Assembly (NCBI GenBank): GCA_963682055.1
Contig: OY821740.1
Span: 31,822,795 to 31,886,794, forward strand
DNA from: Primula veris
Taxonomy: Eukaryota > Streptophyta > Magnoliopsida > Ericales > Primulaceae
Reading direction: 5' to 3'
Length of the DNA: 64,000 bases
The position numbers and the translations under genes are program-made. The notes under the pieces were generated by a model that saw only the letters and a program-made list of their open reading frames with translations, was not told the origin of the DNA and searched no databases. Position 1 is the first letter of the stretch, and each line of letters starts with the position of its first letter. Positions 1 through 10,100 of this stretch are shown here, in pieces.

Positions 1-85
1 AAACAAGAGAAAGAAGTCTTTATTGATTGATTGATGCTTCGTTACAGAAGAAGCATTAAAAGGAAATACAATAAAAACAATAAAA

Positions 86-460
86 TCATTTCGTAGAAGG
101 GCCCGCTTCGTCATTCGGCTTCCCCTTCGACCGAGCATACACTTTCTTAAGGGCCAGTTTGTAAGCCCTCTTGGAAGCAAGTTGCCTGTCTCTGGAGGCC
201 TCGAGCTCTTTGATCCGAGCACGAGCGCGAATACTGTCGAGCAAAGACCTCTGGTGCTCCTTCTCCATAGCGTCCAATCGCTCATCTAGTTCGGCGGCCC
301 GACGAGCTTCCACCGACAGCCGGGCAACCCTCTTCTCGAGGTAAGGCACCTTCTGAACTTCCTCTTCAAGACGAGCAATATATTCAGGAAGGTTGTCACC
401 ATAGTTTTCAAGAGGAAAAGCCAATTGTTCGTTAATAAAAAATGAATTGCATAAAGAATA
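86..460 (-). CDS. Antisense short coiled-coil protein, retrotransposon copy A, gene 1
   Basis: The reading frame encodes a highly charged alpha-helical protein rich in E, R, K, L and A heptads. Its basic C-terminus has KRAYKLALKKVYARSK and it ends in PSTK. The C-terminus is clearly related to the neighbouring gene at 729-1049 (KRAYKLAF then ARSK), so the two are paralogs. A TATA box (CTATAAAAGG on the minus strand, about 473-484) stands just upstream. The frame is open through the TATA region, but I see no in-frame ATG after it. The ATG at about 403 is in another frame, so the start is probably damaged by an indel. No known enzyme motif; function unknown. Confidence 0.55.
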   Translation of the reverse strand, partial: YSLCNSFFINEQLAFPLENYGDNLPEYIARLEEEVQKVPYLEKRVARLSVEARRAAELDERLDAMEKEHQRSLLDSIRARARIKELEASRDRQLASKRAYKLALKKVYARSKGKPNDEAGPSTK

Positions 461-472
461 CAGGGACAGTCC

Positions 473-484
473 CCTTTTATAGGA
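473..484 (-). promoter_or_regulatory. TATA box of antisense gene 1 (copy A)
   Basis: Minus strand reads CTATAAAAGGGG, directly before the coding region ending at 86. The same CTATAAAAGGGG block precedes the gene at 729-1049 and is kept in copy B. Confidence 0.5.
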
Positions 485-728
485 AGAAACAAGGAGTATA
501 TCAAAGGTCATCTCGAAGAAATACAACCTCTTGAACTTCCCAAGAGCATTTACGGCAAAGTAACCACAGTTCCAAATCCAATTAAAGTCATCCAAAAAGA
601 TATCAAGAAGATGAACAGACAAGAACAAGGATAGGGAAATATTTTATTAATTTCAAAAACATTCGATTACAACTGAGGAGAAGACTCCCTATTCAAAAGA
701 AATTACAACAGAAATCACAAAAGACTAA

Positions 729-1049
729 TTATTTCGAGGAAGAGCCTTCTTCATCATCATCCGAACTCGGTTTAGACCGAGCATGCAACTCCTTGAAGGC
801 GAGCTTATAGGCCCTTTTTGCTGCCTTCTGCTTAGCCAGATTAGCCTCGAGCCTCTTTATATGCTCGTAAGCCCAATCCCGATCGGCCATCGTCACATGA
901 TGATCAGAATCCATGTCAGACAACCTTTTCTTGTAATTTGAAACCTTGACCACGAGTTTCTTATTTGCGGTACGAGATTTCTTGATCTCCATTTCTAAAT
1001 AAGAAATATAATTAAAGGAGATCTCACCAGTAGAACCAGAGGAAGCCAT
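729..1049 (-). CDS. Antisense short coiled-coil protein, retrotransposon copy A, gene 2
   Basis: Complete 106-aa frame with ATG start (MASSGSTGE), a central amphipathic helix with repeated K/R/E/L heptads, and an acidic-serine tail (DDDEEGSSSK). It is nearly identical to 22,557-22,877 of copy B and paralogous to the gene at 86-460. A TATA box lies about 60 bp upstream (about 1100-1112, CTATAAAAGGGG on the minus strand), giving a short predicted leader. It is antisense to gag-pol, and its start codon is about 245 bp inside the LTR boundary. Family unknown to me; structural or regulatory coiled-coil roles are possible but not shown. Confidence 0.72.
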   Translation of the reverse strand: MASSGSTGEISFNYISYLEMEIKKSRTANKKLVVKVSNYKKRLSDMDSDHHVTMADRDWAYEHIKRLEANLAKQKAAKRAYKLAFKELHARSKPSSDDDEEGSSSK

Positions 1050-1099
1050 TACGTCACGAGCAAAGTAGTAGTAAAATGCCTAATTATGGAGGGGGCACA

Positions 1100-1112
1100 C
1101 CCCTTTTATAGG
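1100..1112 (-). promoter_or_regulatory. TATA box of antisense gene 2 (copy A)
   Basis: Minus strand CTATAAAAGGGG, about 60 bp before the ATG at 1049; also present in copy B at about 22,929-22,940. Confidence 0.5.
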
Positions 1113-1293
1113 AGTTTTCCTCGAAGAAAGATATTAGGATAGGAAACATTAAATGGGCCCCCCATGGAACCGTCATGAGTCTGTTGCGTTTCTCGATGAA
1201 GTATTAGGAACGACAAGACCGAAGTAATATCCTCGACGGACCGAACATGACTCCCTCGACATGGAAACCACGCCGAGGAAGTCAGGGAGCACT

Positions 1294-1865
1294 TGATAGA
1301 ACATAAAAATTGGACTCGAATATTCTATTCGGGTAATAATCAGCCCACTTTATAAATGGGTATCCTACGCTTAAATGGGTCATCTTATGCCTTTTATAGG
1401 AAAATGAGGTACTATTATTAAAAGCCCAAGCCCACTCAACTGGGGACCCATGTCTGAAAAACCTCCTGGGATGAAGACATTTGTCAACATCCAAGAAGGC
1501 ATAGATGCCTATAAATAGCCAACTACCCCTCCTAGAAATGGACCAGAAAATCTATCCAAAAAATATAGAGAGAAGTTGAGAAAAGAGAGAAATTAGTCAA
1601 AGCATATCACGTCAAGAAATAAACCGAACAGAGATAAAGCCGAGCACCGAGTAAAAGGGGAGAAAGACCAAGAAGAAAGATCAAATAGTCAAATCGAGCA
1701 CAATTGTAAAATAGAGATACTAATCCGAGCAAGTGTAATATTCCGAATAAGGATAATAATCCGAGCAATAATAAAGATCAGGAAGTGTCCATTATTTACA
1801 GTTGATTTACTATTATATTATTGTTGAAAAGCCTAACGCGACCGACCAAAGTTATGGCTTTATCA
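1294..1865 (+). repeat. 3' LTR of copy A (572 bp)
   Basis: Begins TGATAGAACATAAAAATTGG and ends GGCTTTATCA, exactly like the LTRs at 6167-6738 and 23122-23693 and of the same length. It contains the TATA box CCTATAAATAGCC at about 1509-1521, marking the U3 promoter. A purine-rich tract (1275-1290) lies just upstream, as expected before a 3' LTR. Confidence 0.93.
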
Positions 1866-1988
1866 ATTATACTTATCTAAATATAACTAATATATGTAAC
1901 AAAAAGGTTTATAGCCATATGGTAAATCCATCACATTATGTTTCAGAGGTTGTGGGTTCTATTCCACTCAACTCCATTTTAAGTATTA

Positions 1989-2091
1989 TATTTTAATTGT
2001 TAAAGTGAAAAAGATCATGTTATATAAATTAAAATAAATATATTTTAATTGTTAAAGTGAAAAAGATCATGTTATATAAATTAAAATAAAA
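1989..2091. repeat. 52-bp tandem duplication
   Basis: The segment starting TATTTTAATTGTTAAAGTG at 1989 is repeated from 2041 almost unchanged (two copies). Confidence 0.85.
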
Positions 2092-2129
2092 AATCAATAA
2101 AAAAATCGGGTGACATTTTCAATCCGAAC

Positions 2130-2760
2130 CATAATCCTCAAATTATGAATATCCAAACCATAATCTAGTTAATTTGTGTTTAAGAACCATAATCCCCAAT
2201 TTAATAAATAAATTTGTGTTTAATTTGAATGAATAAGTTGTTCAATATAATTGGTATTGTAATAAGTATTTGAGTTTAATTTACGAATTAGTTTTTTAAG
2301 AACCCTAATCCCCAATTTTATTAATTGGTTTGGGTCTAGTTGTTTGTGTTTATTTTGAACGAATGAGTTATTTATTTTGTATCCAAATCACCAATTTAGT
2401 TCATTGGATTGAGTTTAATTGATTTGGATTTAATTTAAGAATTGATTTTTTAATAACTCTAATCCCCAATTTTATTAATTGGTTTGGTTTTAGTTGTTTG
2501 TGTTTATTTTGAACGAATAAGTTGTTTATTTTATATCCAAATCCTCAATTTCGTTAATTGGATTGAGTTTAATTTACAAATTGGTTTTTTAAGAACCAAA
2601 ATCCCAATTTTATTAATTGGTTTGGGTCTAGTTGTTTGTGTTTGTTTTAAATGAATATATTTTTTATTTTTTATTCAAATCTCTAATTTCATTAATTGGA
2701 TTGACTTTAATTGATTTGGTTTTAATTTACGAATTGTTTTGTTAAGAACCCTAAATTGGT
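2130..2760. repeat. Degenerate tandem array, ~120-150 bp unit
   Basis: Blocks such as AATCCCCAATTTTATTAATT, GGTTTGGGTCTAGTTGTTTG and TTAATTGGATTGAGTTTAAT recur at spacings of about 118-150 bp (near 2192, 2310, 2460 and 2601). About four units with many substitutions and indels; no coding content. Confidence 0.75.
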
Positions 2761-4939
2761 TTGCAATACTATTGATTCGATTACGGTGTTAGTTGTAACA
2801 TTTTCAGTTTCATTGGCTTTTTGATCATTTTGTATTTACCGAATTTTTAAAATACAATTTAAATTGTAAGTATAATTACGGTATTTCATCTTTTAATGAT
2901 ATAATTCAGTGTAATTAAACTAATATGAAACTTAAGTTGATCTGATGGTCAATATTTAAATATTTAAAATTAAGTTAATTAATAACGGTTAAGATGACGA
3001 CGGTTTAGATAGCAGTCAAAATCACTGACTGTTCCATTGAGTTTTCCTGACCAACTGACTCATAGTATAGTCCGCATCTAAATACCCAAAATCAGTGACG
3101 AATCAGGAATACTGTAAGGGCCCGATTTCTATATAAAAAAATTCAAACCTTATATGAGTTTTTTTTTTTTTTGCAATATTGTGGAAGGAGGAGAAGGTTT
3201 TTGAAGATTTTGATCTAAATTATATAAAAAAAAATTTACTTTTTTATTAATTATTTTCAAAATGGAGGGATGGTGGACAAAAATCCTAAACATGTGTCCC
3301 ATCTTATCTGGAAATCCGACGGCTGGGAAGTCTTTATCAACTTTTAAAGAGTTTCATTGCAGAAAAAGAATTTTCCAGTTTCAATCATTACTTGTTGTTA
3401 TCCATGTAACCATGCAAGAGCATCCTATCAATTATCCACTTTTACACTTTTGTGATAATAATTTAATTTTATATCATTTTTAATTTTTCTATTTTATCAT
3501 ATCTATATTAACTAATCATATTTTTTATTATATTATATTAATTTTTTTATGCCAACATTTATTTCTAACTTTACCAACTTATTTTTCTCCCCATATAAAT
3601 TAATATTTTATTATTTGAGTGAGCCTCTCTTTACTCCTTGTTATATATGAGCATAGTCATGGGTTAGAGTTAGTTTTTTTTTTTAAATGAGGGTTAGAGT
3701 TAGTTTGAGGATAGTTTAGTGTGTTATTGATGCAAAACTTTTTTTTGTGATAAGTATCCAGATTTCGGGAGCAACAGTAAAATACTAAATTTTGAGTTCT
3801 GTTAATTGTTACAATGTATCAAAGGTTACATAATCTCTAGTTTATAGTTACTTTAGTATATAACGCAAAACACTAGTTTTTTATTTTAGCAAATAAAGAA
3901 ATTTCATTAATGATGAGTATCGGATTCAGCTGATTCTTTAAAAAGGTAGAATTCAGGAGATCATACATAAAAAGGGTAATGAAGTCCCTATAAAACGAAA
4001 TCGAACTAGCAACATCCTCTTACAACCGAGAATTTAAACTAACAACAACCTATCACTTAAAATAGACTAGTTTATAACAAGATACACATATATTGCAAAC
4101 TTTTAATTCCTTGATAAAAAATAAGTCACTGTTATCATCAACTTCAAATGCATTGATGATTACAAATTTCTCATAAAGTATCGATTTTAACGGCAAAACT
4201 GCTACAATCAACACTTTCATACCAAAAGAAACTAGTTCCGGTGCATGACCATCTCTAATGCTCCATACAATTTCATCAAAACCGGACTAAAACATCTTTA
4301 ATTTTGAATAAAAATCAAACGAATCGTCCCATTATAAAATTTGCAATTTTGCCATTAAAAAAAACGAGCTGAAATACCTGAACACTATGACACGTAGTCA
4401 TGCTCTGATTTACTCGTTGCAACTATGCCTTAACCATATGAACAACTTGATTTGGATCGCGCCGAGTTCAATGATAAAAAGTTTTAGTTTGAACACTAAA
4501 GTTAGTATATCCTCTGGTTATTTTCAGCAAGCGGCATCCGCCTTATTCTTAAAAACAGTCCAATTAGCATAAGTTCATAATTGGACAAAACATTGACTAG
4601 ATTCAAAAATCAAAGGTTGTGCAATGAATAACAAATTCTGAATGTAGGTTAAGATTGAAATGGAGAAAGATCGAGTTATGGATTGTTTTTGATCCAGATC
4701 TTTAATAATTTGGAGATTTGAAAATTATGGCTTGTATTCAACTCAAGGATAATATCCGTCAAATTGAGGATATATATTGAAAATTAGAGAAATATTGGGT
4801 AAAAAATTATCTAAATTCAGACTTAGGTTAAAATTTGAAAAAATATGACTGATTAGGCCCATAATCCAACCAGGAAAGATTAGAAGTTAAGAAATATACC
4901 ATCGTTAAGTGCGACGGGAAGGGCGGAGAGAGAGTGTGG

Positions 4940-5250
4940 GGAGGGGATGAGATGTAGACCCCACACGTTGCGTGTGCGGCGCGTAACGCAATAAAAAATA
5001 AAAAAATATACATAGTTATGATATAATTAAATATGTGGATAATAAAAAGAAACATATTTTAAGATTTAAAAAAATATTTGATTGTTAAAAATAGATAAAT
5101 AATTTTATTAGTTTTTAGTTTTTATATTTTATGAAAGTATTTTATTATTTTAATTAATATAAAGGTGTATGAGTATTTTTGGAAAAAAATTGACTAAATT
5201 GGACAGACTCATTTGATTTGGATTGAGTTATTATAATAGAATGATATTAG
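4940..5250 (+). repeat. Dispersed AT-rich repeat, copy 1
   Basis: The order of blocks TTGCGTGTG..GCGCGTAA.GCAAT, ATATGTGGATAATAAAA, TTGTTAAAAATAGATAAATA, TATGAGTATTTTT and TCATTTGATTTG..TTGAGTTATTATAATAGAAT matches 57,690-58,010 in the same orientation. Class unknown; non-coding. Confidence 0.75.
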
Positions 5251-6161
5251 AGTATTTAAGTTGACACATTAGTTGATTTGAAGAGAAAAACAAGTTGGCT
5301 CGTTACTCATTCCTAAGCACACATCAAAAGGGTAAATGAGAAGACAGAACGAATTTTTCTTATGGAATAAGTCGTTGAAAATATATATAAGTTCAGCGCA
5401 GAATTACAAATATATAAAAGAGTTGTGATTATAAGGCACTTCATCGTGTTGTACAGCACATTGAGTCACTAAATGAACAAATCAATAACAATGAGACACA
5501 AAATCAAATAATTTAATAAACAGTACTATTATGAGAAACTTATATTCATTATACAAAAGAACGAGTACAGCCGTAAAAAAAAAAATTATGTTGCTGTAAA
5601 TTAAATTATAAACACAATATATCTTGAAGATAATTTGTGAATTTATCAAACAAAAAGGTTAAGATCCCACTTTGAAGCAAACATTTCAACGTATATTTTA
5701 AAGACATTGGTAATAGACTCATGAAAGAAAACGTATATATAGGTATAACTCATTTCTTAAGAATTCATATACCTAATTTAATCAAATGTGTACTTTTCCC
5801 CCTCACCTAAAAGCGTGATTTTTTTTTAAGAAAAAAAAAATGTGTACAATGATCTCCGTCTAAAAACCATCTACGATTCATATATAGGCTAACTAATATG
5901 AAATCTCTTTTCCACACAGATGATATGCATTGCTTTGATATTAAGTGTTTCTTGACTACCGATTGTGCTGTGCATTCCCGATGCTGAATTACGTGCTAGT
6001 AAGTTCGGAAAAGAGGGTCTCTTAGCTAACGATTGAGTTGTGCTTCAAATTTTCGCTAAGATGCTAATTAATAAATGCGTAAAAAAAACTCTACCTCGTT
6101 TCATTTACTATTGACTAGTCTGAGGTGATTTTCATTTATTTCTATAAATTACATTCAATCG

Positions 6162-6166
6162 ATAAC
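6162..6166. repeat. Target-site duplication ATAAC (left)
   Basis: ATAAC directly precedes the 5' LTR and is repeated exactly at 23,694-23,698 after the 3' LTR, the 5-bp duplication typical of LTR retrotransposon integration. Confidence 0.95.
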
Positions 6167-6738
6167 TGATAGAACATAAAAATTGGACCCGAATATTCTA
6201 TTCGGGTAATAATCAGTCCACTTTATAAATGGATATCCAACGATTAAATGGGTCATCTTATGCCTTTTATAGGAAAATGAGGTACTATTATTAAAAGCCC
6301 AAGCCCACTCAACTGGGGACCCATGTCTGAAAAACCCCCTGGGATGAAGACATTTGTCAACATCCAAGAAGGCATAGTTGCCTATAAATAGCCAACTACC
6401 CCTCCTAGAAATAGACCAGAAAATCTATCCAAAAAATATAGAGAGAAGTTGAGAAAAGAGAGAAATTAGTCAAAGCATATCACGTCAAGAAATAAACCGA
6501 ACAGAGATAAAGCCGAGCACCGAGTAAAAGGGGAGAAAGACCAAGAAGAAAGATCAAATAGTCAAATCGAGCACAATTGTAAAATAGAGATACTAATCCG
6601 AGCAAGTGTAATATTCCGAATAAGGATAATAATCCGAGCAATAATAAAGATCAGGAAGTGTCCATTATTTACAGTTGATTTACTATTATATTATTGTTGA
6701 AAAGCCTAACGCGACCGACCAAAGTTATGGCTTTATCA
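6167..6738 (+). repeat. 5' LTR of copy B (572 bp)
   Basis: TGATAGAACA...GCTTTATCA. The TATA box CCTATAAATAGCC at 6381-6393 is followed by a CT/A-rich stretch where transcription should start (about 6412). It differs from the 3' LTR at about six single bases with no indel seen. Confidence 0.96.
6381..6393 (+). promoter_or_regulatory. LTR promoter TATA box
   Basis: CCTATAAATAGCC, the best TATA match in the LTR, conserved in all three LTRs in the window. Confidence 0.7.
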
Positions 6739-6740
6739 AA

Positions 6741-6760
6741 TGGCGCCGTCTCCGGGAATC
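6741..6760 (+). other. Primer-binding site
   Basis: TGGCGCCGTCTCCGGGAATC lies two bases after the LTR. It begins TGG (pairing with the CCA tRNA end) and resembles the TGGCGCCGTTGCCGG type common in plant Tat and Athila elements. The tRNA used was not verified. Confidence 0.85.
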
Positions 6761-6817
6761 ATCTAGTTTCCAACTAGTTTAGAATTCGAATACCAATACT
6801 TTGCCAGACGAGCGACA

Positions 6818-7165
6818 ATGGTGACCAATGTACAGGAAACCCATCCCGAGATAATAGAAACCAATAACCAAAACGCGCAAATTAGCCAACAAGACCTCGA
6901 CGATCTACTCGCCATCCGCGACAGATATGAAGCTATCCAATCCGGAAACCAACCAGCAACCTCCTACGTCAACCAAGAACAACCGGTCGAACCACCCCAA
7001 CATTTCATGGAAGGGATTGTCGACGAACACCCTTCGTCCTCGGAGGACGAACAAGACGTGCCCGTATTAAGGCGTGCACGAAGACGCTTACCCGGGTCCC
7101 AGGCAGGGCCGAGCTCAAGAGTCCCTTTGCCTACAGCCTCGGTCAACTCCGGTGCTCGTTTATAA
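6818..7165 (+). CDS. gag: gag N-terminal part of copy B, ends at an in-frame stop
   Basis: ATG at 6818 is the first start after the primer-binding site. The 115-aa product is rich in Q, N, E and P, with an acidic run (SSSEDEQD) followed by a basic patch (RRARRRLP). The TAA at 7163-7165 is in the same frame as the long gag-pol frame that reopens eight codons later (7190). This is therefore either a nonsense mutation in gag or a short leader protein. Gag forms the virus-like particle of the retrotransposon. Confidence 0.7.
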   Translation: MVTNVQETHPEIIETNNQNAQISQQDLDDLLAIRDRYEAIQSGNQPATSYVNQEQPVEPPQHFMEGIVDEHPSSSEDEQDVPVLRRARRRLPGSQAGPSSRVPLPTASVNSGARL

Positions 7166-7189
7166 ACGGACGAAGCTCATCAGTTTGGC

Positions 7190-10100
7190 ATGCCCGAGGA
7201 TCATGTACTCGGACAGTCGCCCCGACTACCAACTAATCCTCCGAGGATGATTACACCACCCACGGTGGAGGTACAACACGTTGTTCCGTTAGCCGATGAA
7301 AGGAACTACGCCCAGCTACAAGCTCAGCTGGCGGCATGCATGACGGCCATGACAGCGGCCGGTATCGTATTGCCAGTTATCCAACCCGACAAAGACCCAC
7401 GCCATGGAGTGGAAGATTCTGCCTACAGGGCCGCCCTGGAGGCAGCGGGTCGGCGACCCAATACAAGAGTGCCCCACCAAGGGGGCAATGTCCCAATAAC
7501 TATCGTCCATCCGAACACTCATATGGAACGTGTCCACACAAACACGAAGGACGGTAGATATCCCGAATACAGGATCGGGGAAGGATATGGCCCACCACCG
7601 CATCAGGGAGAATACCCTCCCCCCTACCAAGTCACGGATGACGCGTTCCAACAAGCTTGGAATGTATGCCAAGAAACCCCATGTACCGAACAGATCACGC
7701 GGTACCGCAATCCTATGGGGTTCGTCATCCCCGAATTCAGGCTCTATGATGGAAAGAGTTGCCCTATCGACCATCTGAGGCACTACAAGACGAAGATGGA
7801 ACTGTGGAGTGATGACCATGCACTGATGTGCAAATTTTTCAAGAACAGCTTGGGTCAAGAGGCTTCGTCATGGTATCACAACTTACCACGGGGCTCCATT
7901 AGAGACTTGGCAGAATTGCTAAGAGCGTACTCCACCCGATACGCTGCTCATCGGAAAAAGAAGGTTAGTATCGAAACCCTTCTTAAAATGACGATGATGC
8001 CAAATGAAAGGCTCAACGATTACTGCATACGTTTTATCGACGTAGCAAACCAGATTCCACGATATGCCAATAATATAGCCATCCAGAACTTTATCAATTC
8101 CATCCCTAATGGCTATTGGGCGAGAAGGAAGTTCATAGGCAAAAACTTCCCGACCACTGATTCCCTGCTAGCCTATTGTACCCACCCCACCGATAATAAA
8201 AACGACGAACTGCGTTTCCTCAACCGAACTCTACCAAGAAGAGAGTCGGTCCGCGAGGCACAGGTGGGTCGCAAAAGAGTTAGGAATAACCAGGGAGAAG
8301 CATTCCAACCGACCAGAAAGGGCAAAGAGCCCGAGGTCCATAGCAGGGTAGAGCGAGCACTAGAGCCCAAACCGCTCCAGATCGCATACCCAACACCGAC
8401 CAACGAACATAAACCGCTCCAGCTCACCTACCCGATGCCACCCAAGCCGTTTCAACAAGGTCGGCCCCAAGAGAGGGAACACCGAAACGCTTTCGGACCG
8501 GTCGAGCTGCGATACACTTTCAACCTGTCTGCTGAAGATATCCTCAATGATATATGCAGGGAAAGTTGGTATTCCCGACCACAACCGATCATCTCTCCCC
8601 CCAATCAGAGAGATTCCAAGCTCTTCTGCGCATATCACGAGGATCACGGCCATCTCACTGAGCATTGCCGTAACCTGCGATGGAGAATGAACCAGTGGGG
8701 CGATGCAGGATACCTAGCCAAGTTCATCAAAGGAGCTGGGAATAAAGGCAAACAACTGGCCATCGAGGGAGCCGACAACCGGAAAGGCAAAACGATCAAC
8801 GTCGTTCACATGTCACGACCCAAGGGCCCCGGTGGGGAACGGTCGCGACAACGGCAGCTGGCCCACTTTGGCCAAGTAGCCAAGGCATCACAAGCGTCGA
8901 CCTCTAAACGACAATGCACACCACGACGACATCCGCCCATTTCTTTCTCAGATCTTGACGAAGAAGGGGTGATTTACCCCCACGGAGACGCCATTAACCT
9001 CCGTGTTCAAATCGGCCTAGACACGGTCAGCAGGGTACTTGTCGACCAAGGAGCCTCTTGTGATATCATGTATAGGGAGCTCTTCGACAAGATGGAACTC
9101 AAGCTACAAGATCTACAGCCCACCGATGTCACACTGATCGGTTTCATCTCCGAAACGACTAAACCGTTAGGTAAGATCGTCCTCAGTGTTACAACCGGGT
9201 CCGTGTCGGTTCCCGTGGAGTTCTTAGTGGTCAATGACCAATCCAGCCACAACTCAATATTGGGCCGACCTTGGTTACATGCCATGAAGGCCATACCCTC
9301 GACCTATCACCAAAAGGTCAAATACCCAAATGATAGGGGAGAGATCGAGACAGCCAGAGGATGTCAAGAAGATTCAAGACGCTGCGAAGACATCACCGCG
9401 ACTCTCCAAAAACAACGAAGCATTGTGGAACAACCCACCAGCACAAAGAAGCTGATCAACCACATAGTCAAAACCGAGAGGGTGGTCGAAGAACAAGTAG
9501 GAGAGACACTTAGGAAGGTATATATTCCTGGTATGGACGAGGAGCACTACTTCCTCCTCGGCGATAACCTTCCAAAACATGAATCCGAGGAGTTGAAAGC
9601 ATTCCTTCTCAACAACATTGATAAATTCGCCTGGAGCCCTAAAGACATGCCGGGCCTAGACCCCAATACAGCATGCCACCACCTAAGTGTAAACGCTGAG
9701 TACAAGCCGATAGCACAGAGGAGTAGGAAAGTGTCTGTACAGCACAGAGCAGCTATAATCGCTGAAGTACAAAAGCTATTGGAGGCTGGAGCCATAAGGG
9801 AGGTTTACTATCCAAAATGGTTGTCCAACCCGGTCATCGTCCCTAAGAAAAACGGGAAGGAAAGAGTCTGTATAGACTTCACCAATCTCAACAAAGCCTG
9901 CCAGAGGGACCACTTTCCCCTTCCAAGGATCGATCAACTGGTGGACGCAACTGCGGGAGCAGAACGGATGACCTTCCTTGATGCGTACTCAGGATACCAT
10001 CAAATTCCCCTCGCCCGCGAAGATCAAGAAAAGACTTCGTTTATATCGCCTTTGGGAAATTATTGCTATACGGTAATGTCGTTCGGCCTACGCAATGCAG

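Larger units (their letters stand above)
1..1865 (+). mobile_element. 3' end of Tat-like Ty3/gypsy LTR retrotransposon, copy A
   Basis: The first 1,865 bases match 21,952-23,693 almost base for base, including two antisense coiled-coil genes, the purine-rich tract and a 572-bp LTR. The window therefore opens inside a second copy of the family whose complete member lies at 6,167-23,693. Orientation is the same. The only large difference is a 123-bp segment around 341-463 that is present here and absent from copy B. The sequence right after the LTR is ATTAT (1866-1870), the candidate target duplication; its partner lies left of the window. Confidence 0.93.
1866..6166. other. AT-rich intergenic DNA between the two retrotransposon copies
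   Basis: No convincing gene. It holds a 52-bp direct duplication (1989-2091) and a degenerate tandem array (about 2130-2760). A dispersed repeat at about 4,940-5,250 recurs at 57,690-58,010. Short open frames at 3262-3483 and 4387-4572 have no recognisable similarity, promoter or codon bias and are taken as chance. Confidence 0.7.

Noticed and set aside
461..628. N-terminal extension of antisense gene 1 upstream of the TATA box (and 22,292-22,456 in copy B)
   Set aside because: This is the promoter and spacer read through by an open frame. The apparent start codon is TTG, and the segment lies on the wrong side of the TATA box.
1282..1494. 70-aa antisense frame inside the LTR, also at 6,155-6,367 and 23,110-23,322
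   Set aside because: It is kept only because the three LTRs are nearly identical. It overlaps U3, has no promoter of its own and no recognisable motif.
7316..7858. 180-aa minus-strand frame opposite gag, and similar frames opposite pol
   Set aside because: Shadow frames of the strong sense gag-pol coding sequence, with no promoter or motif.
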